Assembly: GCA_028554755.1 (NCBI GenBank)
Contig: JAPTOF010000006.1
Span: 16,553,001-16,617,000, forward strand
Length of the DNA stretch: 64,000 nucleotides
Direction: 5' to 3'
Origin: Cordia subcordata
Lineage: Eukaryota; Streptophyta; Magnoliopsida; Boraginales; Cordiaceae
Both the position numbers and the translations under genes were made by a program. The notes beneath the pieces are model-generated. The model worked only from the letters and a program-made list of their open reading frames with translations. It was not told the DNA's origin and made no database searches. Each line of letters starts with the position of its first letter. Position 1 is the stretch's first letter. Of this stretch, positions 34,843 through 45,600 are shown one piece after another.

Positions 34843-35300
34843 TTAGCTACTTTCTTGAACAAAGTGAACGTCTATCTCAATAAGTTTTGTTCGTACATGA
34901 TAAACTGGATTTGCAAACAAATAAGTAGCTCCTAAACTATCACACCATAAAGTTGGTGAAGTTAATGGCAAAGCATGTAATTCTTTAAGTAGTGATTTTA
35001 GCCAACAAAGTTCTACAGTAGCAAATGCAATAGCCCGATACTCTGCCTCCGTGCTAGATCTAGAAACTGTCATTTGTTTCTTTGTAGACCAAGAGACAAG
35101 ATATGAACCAAGGAAAACACAAAATTCATGGGTGCTTTTACGATCATCCAAACACCCAGCGCAATCGGAATCCAAATAAGCATGCAGTGTATTATCATTA
35201 GACCTTTGAATGAGTAAACCATATAAGATGGTCCCTTTCATATAGCATAAAATGCGTTTTACCAGTGACCAATGTACTTCAGTAGGGAGTGTATAAACTG
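34843..35300 (-). pseudogene. Element H RNase H domain
   Basis: Ty1/Copia RNase H, which removes RNA from the RNA:DNA hybrid. The 132-codon minus frame (35241-34843) reads LHAYLDSDCAGCLDDRKSTH, SWSTKKQMTVSRSSTEAEYR and LWCDSLGATYLFANPVYH then TKLIEIDVHFVQE. The acidic residues of the DSD, STEAEYR and WCD blocks are all visible. Family residues near the end (HERTKHIE in most copies) are changed to VRTKLIE. It runs to near the end of pol, about 120 bases before the purine tract. The link to RT upstream contains a frame break. Confidence 0.88.
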
Positions 35301-36190
35301 ATAGGCTTTATTTACTGCAAAAGAGATATCAGGCCTAGTTAATGTCAAATATTGTAGTTCTTCCACAATTCTCCTGTAAAGATTGGGTTCATGAAATGGA
35401 TAACCACTGTGAGTTGATAATTGTTGTCGAGCTGCAATAGAAGTGGGTACAGGTCTAGCCTCACTAAGATGTGCTCATTGCAAGAGATCAGATATGTACT
35501 TCAATTGAGTTAAAATTATACCATCTAAGACATTATGCACTTGGATCCCAAGAAAATAAGAGGGTTGTCCCAAATCTTTCAAGCTGAACTCGCAATGGAG
35601 AATTGGAAACAAAGATGATATAAGTTCTAAATCTGCACTTGTAACCAAAATGTCATCCACATATACCAAAACATAAATTGGATGTGGCCCTGTGTGTTTT
35701 ATAAATAGAGATATGTCAAATTTTGATGAGCAAAACCCCAACCCAAGAAGAAAAGTACTTAATCGAGAAAACCAAGTACACAGTGCCTGTTTAAGACCAT
35801 ATATCGTCATTTGCAATTTGCACACATGATTTGGATATAACAAATGCACAAACCCCTCTGGTTGAGACATATACACCTCTTCAATTAGCAACCCATGTAG
35901 GAAAGCATTATTGGCATCTAACTATCAGAGACGCCAATTTCTAGAGACTACCAAAGATAAAATAACCTGAACATTAGTTGGTTTCACATTTGGGCTAAAG
36001 ATTTTTGTATAATCAACACCTTCCTCTTAGTTGTATCCTTTTGCCACAAGTTGTAGCGCTCAATAGAACCATCAGGTTTCTTCTTTATTCGGAACACCCA
36101 CTTTGATCCCACTATATTAACATGATTAGGACGTGGAACAAGATGCCAAGTATTATTCTGAATTAAAGCATTATACTCCTTAGACATAGT
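35300..36190 (-). pseudogene. Element H reverse transcriptase
   Basis: Copia RT (RVT_2 type). The frame at 36187-35984 reads LIQNNTWHLVPRPNHVNIVG and SKWVFRIKKKPDGSIERY. The 138-codon frame at 35891-35475 reads EVYMSQPEGFVH, CKLQMTIYGLKQALCTWFSR and YVLVYVDDILVTSADLELIS, with the catalytic YVDD intact, then FSLKDLGQPSYFLGIQV. Between the two frames a frameshift and stops cover the QMDVKTAFL region (about 35984-35892). The rest to 35300 holds the C-terminal connection in broken form. Not functional as it stands, although the active-site block is well preserved. Confidence 0.9.
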
Positions 36191-37526
36191 GTCTCGCTAA
36201 TGAGCATATCGTGATCCTAGGTGTAGGTAGATGTCTCAAACAAAGAGGACGCTGCCGAAGATGTTAGTGTAGTAAACATGACAAAATCAGAAAAGTTTTT
36301 CACATACACTGTGTTATTGAATAAATGAGGATGAGTACTGTTTGGACCAATGGACGGAGAGACATTCTGATTTATAGTGTCACCAGGAGACAATGAAGCC
36401 ACAATAGAGAAGTCAACAGGTGATGAAACGATTTGATTTGGACTTGTGTTCTCGGTCAACACGCGACAGACTTGGAAGAGACAAATTGGAGTCACGCGGG
36501 ACACCTGGAGATTTATTACCATGTGTAGGAGACGAAGAATTTGAATCTTCATGCAAGACACTTGTGGAATCTTGGTTATGCATGAGTGAAGTTGTTTGAT
36601 GCGAAGCATTTTAAGAGCTGCAAATAGAAGACATGGTGGAATTAACGCAAGGTGTAGTAGCACACAAAGAAGTGGTGTTTGATGATTGTTCAAAGGATTG
36701 TGAAGGATTTTCTTGAAGTGGCATGACAGGTGCACATGGTGCTACACTAGGCATGTTGGTCATATTTTTTTTGGTGTAGCTGAAAGAGTTTTGGCAAATG
36801 TGGTTCAGTGCTACATGATGTGGTGGGTTTAGGACAACATTACTGGGAAAAACATTTCCGTCAAACAGTACATAACGACAGATGTAAACTTTTGTAGTTT
36901 ATGGGTCAAAACATCGGTAGCCCTTTTACTTTTCATCATAACCCAAAAGAACACATGAAACTGATTTTTGACTCAATTTATCAGTTCTAAAGGTTTCTAA
37001 GAAAGGAAAGCATAAATAGCCAAAAGGTTTTAAAAATAGATAATCAAGATCAACATGATGAACCAGATTAAGAGGAGATTTATTTGCTAGAGTTGGAGTA
37101 GGGCCTATTAATAAGATAAACTATAGTTGAAAAGGCTTCTACCCAAAAAATTTTAGACACGACTGATTGCATTAAAAGTGTCAAACCCATTTTGGTAATA
37201 TGACTAATTTTTCTTTTTGTGATACCATTTTGTTCTGGTTTATAAGGGCATGATGTGTGCCACTAAATCCTTCTAGCATTAATAAGTATAATTTTAAGTC
37301 ACTCTTGTGTTAAATCACGTGCACCATCATATTTAAGAGTTTAGATTTTAGTGTTGAAAATTTTTTCAATTAGATTTGAAATTAAGAAATTGCTCAAAAC
37401 AATCATTTTTGTTTCTCATGGATAGAATGAAGTAAATAGAGTAAAATTGTCAACAAAAATAATAAACAACTTGAAACCAAAAAAAGAACTTATATGATTA
37501 GGGCTTCAAATATCACAACGAACTAA
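36190..37526 (-). pseudogene. Element H integrase core and RT linker
   Basis: Downstream part of the Copia integrase. The minus strand near 37190-37100 holds EQNGITKRKISHITK and GLTLLMQSVVSKIFWVEAF, then VYLINRPYS, matching the block after the catalytic Glu (family form ...HEQNGVVERKHRHIVE...). Upstream near 37450-37300 are IIFVDNFTLFTSFYP and a weak DGA...-like segment with stops. Below about 36780 comes the Ser/Thr-rich linker to RT, including a 172-codon frame (36735-36217) that is low in recognisable motif. The 5' part of integrase is beyond the transposon at 42553. Confidence 0.75.
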
Positions 37527-37552
37527 GGGCTCGTTTGGATTGGCTTTTTTCA
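37527..37552 (+). repeat. Harbinger left terminal inverted repeat
   Basis: Starts GGGCTCGTTTGGATTGGCTT. The adjoining ~220 bases contain repeated AAAAGCACTTTT-like and GTTTGGATA-like motifs. Confidence 0.9.
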
Positions 37553-38089
37553 AAAGTGCTTTTTTTGCAAAGCTTTTTTCAGGGAGCTTTAAGCAGTAGT
37601 AAAAGCTGTTTTGTGTTTAGATTCATCCAATCAGAAGCACTTTTTAAGCTACAATAGGCGTTTGGATAGAAAATTGTAAAAGCACTTTTTTCAAACAAAT
37701 TAGCAAATACAGCACTTTTATTGGCTAGCATTTGGATAAAAAAGCAATTATCATAAATAAGCTATTATCATTGAAAAAATATTGCATGGATTGTTAATTT
37801 TATATTTTATCACATATATTTGATGTTTAATTTTTTAAAAAATATCTTTGAATAAATTTAAATATTTTTGTTAAATAAAATGAACTTAAATAAGAAAAAA
37901 AAAACCTTACAAAATTAAAAATTACGTCTATTTTTGTATTTTTCTTTTTCATGATAAAGAGATTACATTTTTTTGTTATATAATTTGAAACACATATCCA
38001 ATTTTGAAACTCCAAAAGGAAAAGGAAAATATAATTTGATTACTTGTTGCAACATATGACAATGTCTATTTAACATCATTTCTACAATT
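37553..38089. other. Harbinger left subterminal region
   Basis: Non-coding and very AT-rich. It holds copies of AAAGTGCTTTTTT, AAAAGCTG, AGAAGCACTTTTTAAGC, AAAGCACTTTTTTC and ACAGCACTTTTATTGG, with CGTTTGGATA and CATTTGGATA between them. The minus frame at 37827-38015 is an AT-rich artefact. Confidence 0.6.
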
Positions 38090-39420
38090 TTAGTGATGCA
38101 CTCGTCCGGGTAGTTGATCTCTAATAGCATCTCTTGTTTCCTCTATTACTTTAGTATCTGCTAAAGTTGGTTCTTCCCATTCTTGATTTGACACTACTTC
38201 ATTGTCATTAAATGCTTGTTCTTCAGCCTCCAATTCAAATATTCTAACACTTGGAGAATATTTAAATCAGGTGAATCCTCTCGTCTTACATAATTGTGAA
38301 GTGCAAAGCATGCCCATATAATAGCAAATTGAGTTTCAAGTTCAAAGTTAGTAAAATTTTGCAAGATCCTTCACCTTCCTTTGCAAACTCCAAAAGTTCT
38401 TTCAATAACACTCTTCAAGCTTGAATGGTGATTATTAAACAATTCATTTCGTGATCTAAAAGCTAGGGCTAACCTAAATTGTGGAAGGTGATATCTTTTA
38501 CTTTTATATGGCCCTAGATATCCCTTAAAAGTTGGATATCTAGAATCAACAAAATAATATTTACTTGTAAATAAAATGTTACAAATTAAAAAAAAAATGA
38601 TGGACATTAATATTAATAAATTAAATAAAAATAATTTTGAATATTACTAAGCTTCAGGTGGATGAGCAAATTGTAATTCTTGCTCGTGAAGAGTGTCTAA
38701 AAAAAATCTTGTATCATGTGCCTAACCTTCCCAACCTATCAACACAAATGTGAAACACATGTTAAAGTCACATGCAGCCAAAATATTTGTACTAGGAAAT
38801 CCCTTCCTACAAGTGAACAGTATTTTTTTGTCATCTGGAACATGGATAGCAATATGACTGCCATCAATAGCTCCTATGCAATCCTTAAACCATGGCCAAT
38901 ATCTTAAATCAACTTCAAGTAATGCTTGAGCATCTCTAAACATACGATTAGCTGGTATAATATATTCATTTCCTAACCTCCTTACAGCTTTTAACACCCT
39001 ATGAACTTGCCTTCATACAGTCTCTCCAGAACATTGAAATCTCTTTTTAATATTCCTATATGAAGCCCTATGACTAATCATGTATAAGAACATAGCTACG
39101 GACTCATCTAACCCAACTCGTCTCGTCGAAACTAACCCATATTTTTTATTTAAATCATCTACTAATTTTTCAAACACATGTTTTCTCATTTGAAATTGTT
39201 CAAAGAAATGCATCTCATGCCCTCTCTTCAATTCTTCTACCCATCTTTGTGCTGTAATAGTTGATGTTCTTTTTTCTTGCTTCAATACATCATTCAAATA
39301 ATAGTTTGTAACTACTGCAGTAGCTAGTGTACTTTCTACTCCAATTCGAACTTTGTTCGTACCTACAACTTGGTTTAAAGCATCCGAACTTTCAGAATCC
39401 GAGTCTGAAGTATCAGTCAT
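38090..39420 (-). pseudogene. PIF/Harbinger transposase (DDE_Tnp_4)
   Basis: Transposase that would cut and paste the element at TWA sites. Start Met at 39420. Minus frame 39420-39013 contains the helix-turn-helix-like segment (MFLYMISHRASYRNIKKRFQ, then CSGETV) and ends at a TGA where relatives read His. The next frame (38997-38722) holds CIGAIDGSHIAI with the first catalytic Asp; IGWEG, a second stop, then AHDTRFF with the second Asp near 38715. After a probable intron, 38607-38371 has [19 protein letters not shown] and [15 protein letters not shown] with the catalytic Glu. The tail ends RDQLPGRVHH with TAA at 38090-38092. DDE residues are intact, but two stops disable it. Confidence 0.92.
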
Positions 39421-39546
39421 CCAGTGTAAATAAACATGAACAAATGCTTCAATTATTAAAAAAAAAACATGTTTTAATCATAAAAATTGAATAAAACACA
39501 TGACAAAAAGACAAACATCTCCATAGTCACATCAAAGTAACATGTC

Positions 39547-40728
39547 TTACAACTCATGTTCAATAGATAAAACAAACGAAAATATAAGATATAAGAAAAT
39601 TGTCCAACTAGATAAAAGTAAATCAACTTCGATACGCATCTTTATCTTTAAATGTTTCAACCACCCAAATGCTAGATCAGGATCATTTTCCATAAAGTGG
39701 ACAGATGCCTCTCTATGTTGTTTCCTAGCCAAGATTCTAGCAGCCAAGAAGTAACGAGAACTGCCTTTTTTCTAAATGAGGGACTTCATTTCACATACTC
39801 AAGCATCTATCTATGCTATAACGATCATTAGTAACAAGTCCAGTCATTGTGGTTTGAGACATTTGATCTATCCTAACAAGGAGCCGATCAAGAGAATCTT
39901 AAAGTTTTTCTGCCATGGCTCCCTTTTTCTCTCCTTTCCTCACCTTTTTCCTTTTGTTTTGAGCACTTGAGCTAGGGATTTCCTTTTGTTTTGAGCACTT
40001 GAGCTAGGGACATTAAGGGCATCAAATTGTTGTTAAGGGTTTTGAGGGTTTTGAGTTGTTTCATCAGTATCTCCATCACCTTCTAACATTGGGCCATCAT
40101 CATTACCATCATTCACAACTGAATCTTGATATGGTAGAAACACAGCATAATCATTGGCCACAACATCCTTAAAGCATGTTTCTAGCATGTCCAAAAATTT
40201 TGGCCCTTCATTTTTCCACTTCAGGTATTCTACATTTTCTTATAATCAAGATAAGAAAGTTAATAGACCAAATACTTATAAGAAATATACAGTTAATTTA
40301 AACAACACAAATTTCAAACTTACTTTTCCCTTGGCAATCCAAAACTCCTCAGGAGCTTCTATAATTTTCTTTACTGGATCCCAACCAAGGCTAGTTTCAT
40401 TTTGTACAAGTTTTTCCCACAAAGAGAACTCCCTTTTCAAAGCATCCCCCCTATTTTTTAGTTGTTTGAACATATAAGAATGACCTATTCTGTCATTAAA
40501 TTTCTTTATCAACTTCTTCCACCCCTCTTTTGTAAAATGCACATAAGGCCTATTACCAACATGTATCTTCTCAACACATGCCTTCAAGAATTCTTCAGTA
40601 TTGTTGTCATTCCATCTTGCCTTCTCTATTTCCTTACCCTCACCTTCACCAAAGTTTGAGTCACCAATAACCTTTTCCTTTGTAGCTCTTTTAGGAGCAT
40701 ATTTTGAAGCCATTCTATTCAAACGCAA
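39547..40728 (-). pseudogene. Harbinger ORF1, Myb/SANT-like (trihelix) protein
   Basis: Accessory DNA-binding protein that PIF/Harbinger elements need alongside the transposase. Minus frame 40728-40276 has a basic start, then ARWNDNNTEEFLKACVEKIH, FTKEGWKKLIKKFNDRIG, KNRGDALKREFSLWEKL and GWDPVKKIIEAPEEFW, the Myb_DNA-bind_3 fold with its spaced Trp residues. GGAAAAGTAAGT at about 40323 looks like a 5' splice site. The next exon starts near 40230 with YLKWKNEGPKFLDMLETCF, followed by an acidic and a Lys-rich stretch (KRKSLAQVLKTKGKR). The conserved tail, ARILARKQHREASVHFMEND, is at 39747-39547. A 32-bp tandem duplication and stops break the middle. Confidence 0.88.
39947..40010. repeat. 32-bp tandem duplication in Harbinger ORF1
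   Basis: Two copies of a unit containing TTTTGTTTTGAGCACTTGAG, identical except at the outermost bases. A 32-base unit shifts the frame of the Ser/Lys-rich part of ORF1. Confidence 0.9.
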
Positions 40729-42523
40729 AAATTAGAATAAATAATTGGAAAATAACAAGATAAATTTCAAAATTAACATCATGGCACTGAATTCAACTCT
40801 CCAACAATTTACTACCTTCTTCTATGATTTGTTCGATCATATCAATGTCCATATAATTTACACTACTACATACTGATGCTAATGAATAATAATGAAAAAC
40901 TCCAGAAAACCCAGCATAATTGGCAGCAAAAACTTCAATTACAAATATCAAGTAATAATGATGTCAATGAGTAAAGAACATCCAATAGCCAAGAAGTAAG
41001 GAAAAGAATAAAAGGTGTACTAACTCTGAGTTGAGCTCTAATATCAATTCTAAAATTGTATTCTCAAAATCAAAATCAATTTTTCACTACATAATGAAAA
41101 CTTTAACTAAAGATCGCAAGTTCAAGTAGAAGGGTTCTTAGGAATTGTACACTACTTTTAATCTATGCATGCACATTTTTTACTATCACTGATTATTACA
41201 TCATTCTTTTATGCTGCTTGCCTTTTTCTTTAGTTTTTCTTTTTTTCTTTCCTTTCTCTTTCTTTACTCCTTTCTTCATTCTTGGGTTCTTTCTTTTTGC
41301 TACTGTAGCATAGCCATGCATCTAACCAGCCCGAGAATATTCCAATTCCAATTATAATTGCCAGGCATACCCCACTAACACATTACTCAGGAAAACAAAT
41401 ATACACATAGCATACCTCCATACAAACACATATGTGACTTGAATATAAACATATATGCATCACTCTACTAGGTAAACTCTAGAAGAACACATACCAGCAG
41501 CACACAAAAAATGCAAACAAAAATTGTTGAATTAGTCAGCTTGAAGCATTGGTGAACTTCATGATTCTGAATTACATTTGCTGATTACTGGAGTAATAGA
41601 ATATTTTATCTTTTCTTTTTCCCATTTCTTCCAACTTGATGTATATTATACAGGATGTTACATCCATTTCAAACTTGAGGCACCATAACACCAGAAATAG
41701 ATAGATCTATGGCAAGATTTATGAGTAAAGACTTCAACCAAAAAAAAACTAAAAAATAAAAAAAGTTCAATAGAGAGATATGTGACAAAAGAAAAAGAAT
41801 CATTGTTTTTTTTAAAAAAAAAAAGAAAAGAGAGAAAAGATTACCTTTTGAGACGAAAGGAGCTGTTGCCTTTTGCGATGAAGATCTGGCAAAGAAGATG
41901 AAAGTGCCATTACCTTTTGAGATGGAAGATTAGCAGAGGACATCATTTGGAGCTGTAGCAAGATTTGGGCATGGAAAGGGTAGTAAGATTTGGGCAACCA
42001 AAACCGGACCATTGTGACAACTTAAAGAAATTCACAACTTTAATTAAAAAAAAAACCGTCATACTCATTAATACACACACAGGGATAATGTGGTGTGCGT
42101 GTTAAAAAGGAAAACGAAGTGAAGAGAAGAAGCAGCAGCAAAAGCCAAAGAAAAACACATTGGCAGAGGAGATGAGAGTGTCGTTACCTTTTGAGATGAA
42201 AGATTAGCAAAGGAGATCGTTTGGAGCTATTGTAAGATTTGGCAAAGGAGATGAGAGAAGAGAGATTTGTATGAGAGAGGAGAGAGATATGTTTGATGGA
42301 GGAGAAAGGACTGGAACTTCAAGTCAGCAAAAAATACCAAATTTTCGCACTGTCTCTCTCATCTGCCGCATGAGCTTTTTTGGAAAAGCTCAAAATTTCA
42401 GCTACAAAAAAAAAGCTGAAGAAGTGCTTTTATGTAGCTTTTGCTTTTTTAAATAAAACCAATCCAAACACATGTTTATAACAAAAAAGTACTTTTGTAC
42501 CTCAAAAAAGTACTCTTTTGGCT
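40729..42523. other. Harbinger upstream region with dispersed direct repeats
   Basis: About 1.8 kb upstream of ORF1 with no convincing gene. A ~60-bp direct repeat, TTACCTTTTGAGATG-A-AGATTAGC through TTTGGAGCT-x-x-x-G-x-AAGATTTGG, occurs at about 41910-41969 and 42184-42243, and a shorter copy starts near 41842. The frames at 41812-42012 (minus) and 42271-42456 (plus) are probably chance. The last ~150 bases mirror the AAGTGCTTTT-type motifs of the left end. Confidence 0.55.
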
Positions 42524-42549
42524 AAAAAAAAGCCAATCCAAATGCGGCC
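42524..42549 (-). repeat. Harbinger right terminal inverted repeat
   Basis: Ends GCCAATCCAAATGCGGCC, the reverse complement of the left end apart from three mismatches. Confidence 0.9.
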
Positions 42550-42552
42550 TAA

Positions 42553-42905
42553 TTGTAAAGGAAACCTAGATTGCCTACTAGAGTGCGTGAAGGGAAGTTT
42601 GATTCTTCCCAAGAAAACAGGCATTACCTTTTATTTTCAAGAGACTTTTAAAATCAGAAAAAGCTACAAGGTCTTGAGAACGTAACAAAGCAAGAGTCTA
42701 GTTAGAAGGGTGCCCTAGACGCTTGTGCCATAAAGAAGCTGACGAAGTAGATGCCATTAATGGATGACGACCATCTGAGGATGACTTCAGTGGAAGTGAT
42801 AGAGTGTAGAGACTGGAGTTAACGGGGGGCCTTGAGAAGTGGTGTTCCTGTGCAGAGGTCCTTAACAACACAACAATCACGAAAAAACTAAAGTGAGACT
42901 GAGTT
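42553..42905 (-). pseudogene. Element H GAG-pre-integrase and integrase start
   Basis: Minus frame 42880-42698 holds RTSAQEHHFSRPPVNSSLYT and ends SASLWHKRLGHPSN, the LWHxRLGHPS zinc-binding start of Copia integrases. A second part continues towards 42560 (NACFLGRIKLPFT-like, the family ...C..CQLGKSHRLPF block) before the transposon. No DTGA protease site is found between the gag knuckle (near 43080) and this block, so part of the protease has been deleted. Confidence 0.8.
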
Positions 42906-42909
42906 TTGC

Positions 42910-43960
42910 TTAGTGAATTGTTGATTTCGATGCCTGAGCGGAATCAGGAGAAACGCCAGAAAGATGTTGATTTCGATGATCAATCCCTGCAAAATGATTC
43001 TTGTTGTGATTGTCAAAATTGTTATTTCGGGACTGATAGTACCTATACCTGCATATTGCAGCACCATGCCCAAGTTTATGACATATTTGGCATTTGATCT
43101 TGTCCTGTCCGGTTGACGAACCATCAGTAGACGTAAATTTTAAGGACATCCCAGCGTTGTTTGGTTTTGCACCGGTCATAGCCACCAGTGCATGATCAGT
43201 AGTTGTAAAGTTTTTGCCATACGCAACAAGAGCATTGGTGGAATTATCAACATCAAAAACAACATCACCATCAGCTAATAATCGTTGTTCGTAAACCAGT
43301 AACTTTGCTCGCAAAGCACTGAAAGAGGGTGATGGTGTGAGATGTCCAACAGAGGTTATAAATGGCCTGCATTCACGAGGGAGGCCATCAAGCGTAGTGA
43401 GAACCAAATCGGCATCCAATTAAGGGTCTCCAATAGCATGTAAAGCAGTAGCCAGAGAATGAATAACTTGGAGGTACTCAAGCGGCTATTTTATTACCTT
43501 TTTTGTCGTTCGTAACTGAGCCCGGAGAAGTGATTTTCTGGCCATGTTGTAAAAACTGCTGTTCAAGAAATAAGCAAAGACGGCGAGCTGTTGGATGACT
43601 AAGTGCTTGATGTGCTAATGGCTCGGACAAAGTCGCTGTGATACAGGACTTAACGAACATGTCCATCCGAATCCATTCGTCTAGTGATAACGTAGAGTCT
43701 GTGGCCTAAGTAGAAGAGGCAGTGGCTTTCGTTGAAGTATCAGAAGCAGCAGCCTGTGCCTCAGAACTGGTGGATGATTTCATGGCTTGTGGAGTTGATG
43801 GGTTTGACACAAAGCCATCACTATAAGATAGTAAGCCATTAAATGTGAAGAAAGTAACTATCCGATCTTTCCACGTCAAATAATTTGTATAATCTAGTGT
43901 GATAGTTACATAAACCTTCACGTCAAAGGATGGTAATGAAAAGTTTGAAGTGGTGACCAT
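42910..43960 (-). pseudogene. Element H gag
   Basis: Copia Gag. The frame at 43960-43706 (MVTTSNFSLPSFDVK) has the N-terminal block YTNYLTWKDRIVTFFTFNGL. The frame 43666-43478 has MDMFVKSCITATLSEPLAHQ. The 169-codon frame 43419-42910 has LVLTTLDGLPRECRPFITSV, LRAKLLVYEQRLL and the knuckle CQICHKLGHGAAICRYRY, a proper C-x2-C-x4-H-x4-C finger. Stops or shifts separate the three frames. This is one of the better preserved genes in the window. Confidence 0.88.
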
Positions 43961-44000
43961 GGTAAAGAAGATGACCTGGAAAAGATTAGATAGTAAAAAG

Positions 44001-44010
44001 CTGATACCAT
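44001..44010 (-). promoter_or_regulatory. Element H primer-binding site, tRNA-Met
   Basis: Minus strand TGGTATCAGC directly adjoining the LTR; matches the initiator tRNA-Met complement for nine bases. Confidence 0.8.
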
Positions 44011-44199
44011 AAAAGATATAAATGAGAAAAACGATTTATCGTTGTATTCTCTGTGAAATGTTACAATATATATAGACTAGAATAAAAGATTTGATAAGTA
44101 TTAAAGAGTCATAGTCATACACAAGTATAATCATATATTTGATATACATTGAGATTACACAAAATCACTTTTTCTATATTCAAATTTATCATGTTATCA
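44011..44199 (-). repeat. Element H 5' LTR
   Basis: 189 bases, TAAAAGATATAAATGAG to TTATCATGTTATCA, partner of 34521-34706 with scattered substitutions and small indels. Confidence 0.9.
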
Positions 44200-45547
44200 G
44201 TAGGCAATCATATATAGGTAGGGATCGTGTGTTAGTTGATAGTGGTTCTACTTTACCAATTACGCATGCTAGCAATAAAGTATTCAATTTTTCTCATGGC
44301 CCTGATATCTTGTGTGATGTTTTGGTTGTTCCTTTTATTGCAAAATGTTTATTCTCTGTTGCAAAATTTGCTAAAGACAATTTATGCTACTTTACTTTTA
44401 CACCATCTGGTTACTGTATTAAGAACATGAGAACGAGTCAACTATTGCACCGGGGAACACTTAATTGAGGTCTTTATTCTCTCCAACAGCCTCAAGCCCT
44501 TTTCGTGGAAACCAAGGCTCCCCAGAAATCTGGCCTGCTCACCTTGAACACTTTTCGACATCAATACTTTCTCATTTAAGGAAATTTTTAGAATTTGATT
44601 TTATTTCTACAAATAAATCACGTGAAAGCTATCAGTGTGGAAAGAGTAAAAGACTACCTTTTGATACTATTGAAAATCATGCAAACTAGTTATTTGATGT
44701 TATTCATACACATGTATAGGGACCTTCTCTTACTGCTTCTGTTGAAGGCTATAGATTTTATTTAATTTTGGTTTATGATTATAGTTGATTTACGTGATAC
44801 TATCCATTATCTCCTAAATTTGATGTTATTTCTATTTTTTTGGCTTTTCTTGCAATGGTTAAAAATCAATATGGTGCAACTATTAAGTGCATACAGAGTG
44901 ATTTCAGGGGTGAATTTTTAAATCATTCTCTTTAACAATTGTTTCAAACAAAGGACATCAAGCATAGAGTCTCGTGTCCTGGAATCCTTGAACAAAATGG
45001 TTTAGTTGAGCATAAACATCGTCATATAGTTGAGACAGGGCTTACTTTGTTAGCGCATAGTAATCTTCCAAAAATGTTTTGGAATTATACTTTCTCTACA
45101 GCTGTCTTTCTTATAAATGGATTGCCTTCTGCTGTTATTAATCATCGATCACCATATTGCTTGTTCTGTGGAAAGCATCTGGATTATTCATATCTTGGCA
45201 CTTTTGGGTCTCTTTGTTATCCTTGTTTGTCACATTTTGGACGTCACAAGCTTGATTTTAAAACATGCCGATATATCGTCTTGGGGTATAGTCCCAATCA
45301 CAAAGGATACAAAAGCTATGATCTCAGTATTGGAAAAATTTTACTCTCTACACATGTTTTTGATGAGATAGCTTTTCCAAGTGTTAACAATTATCAGGTT
45401 AATTGTTCTTCCCAGCAAACCTTCCAATTTTGTTCCTTTAAGACTCAAAGTTCACAGCTAAATAATATGTTTTCAGCAACATAGGTTGATTGTGTAACTA
45501 GTGCCAATTTGCAAACTGATCATGTGTTACCATTAGTTCATATACCA
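44200..45547 (+). pseudogene. Element G GAG-pre-integrase and integrase
   Basis: Continuation of G after element H. Plus frame 44205-44468 reads YIGRDRVLVDSGSTLPITHA, ILCDVLVVPFIAKCLFSVAK and TSQLLHRGTLN. In other frames come AHLEHFSTSILSHLRKF, the CGKSKRLPFD block near 44637-44665, and traces of the DVWGPSP and DDYSRFTW blocks near 44700-44800. QSDFRGEFL lies near 44895. The 181-codon frame 44939-45484 has PGILEQNGLVEHKHRHIVE, MFWNYTFSTAVFLINGLPSA, YLGTFGSLCYPCLSHFGRHK and YIVLGYSPNHKGYKSYDLS. Domain order is normal Copia; several stops and shifts inactivate it. Confidence 0.9.
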
Positions 45548-45548
45548 T

Positions 45549-45600
45549 GAACCCGACCACTGTACACCGTACCACCTATGTATACCCCTGCGTGCATGTC
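45549..45600 (+). repeat. MULE left terminal inverted repeat
   Basis: GAACCCGACCACTGTACACC through TGCGTGCATG. Diverged match to 51722-51773 in reverse. Confidence 0.6.

Larger units (their letters stand above)
37527..42549 (-). mobile_element. PIF/Harbinger DNA transposon, full length
   Basis: A 5,023-bp element in the integrase of H. The left end is GGGCTCGTTTGGATTGGC; the right end reversed is GGCCGCATTTGGATTGGC, three mismatches in the first seven bases and then identical for 16 or more. It is flanked by TAA at both sides (37524-37526 and 42550-42552), the 3-bp duplication typical of this superfamily. It carries the two genes expected, a DDE transposase (38090-39420) and a Myb/SANT-like protein (39547-40728), both on the minus strand. 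Both are damaged. Confidence 0.95.
34521..44199 (-). mobile_element. Element H, Copia element with short LTRs
   Basis: Minus-strand Copia element with 186/189-bp LTRs, a tRNA-Met primer site, gag with CCHC, GAG-pre-integrase, integrase, RT, RNase H and a purine tract. It is inserted into element G with target copies GTAAG (34516-34520) and GTAGG (44200-44204), one mismatch. Its integrase is interrupted by a PIF/Harbinger transposon at 37527-42549. Short LTRs and motif style recall the Ale/Retrofit group (inference). The protease active site is not seen between gag and integrase. Confidence 0.9.

Noticed and set aside
36217..36735. 172-codon minus frame considered as a separate gene
   Set aside because: Falls in the Ser/Thr-rich integrase-RT linker of element H; no independent motif.
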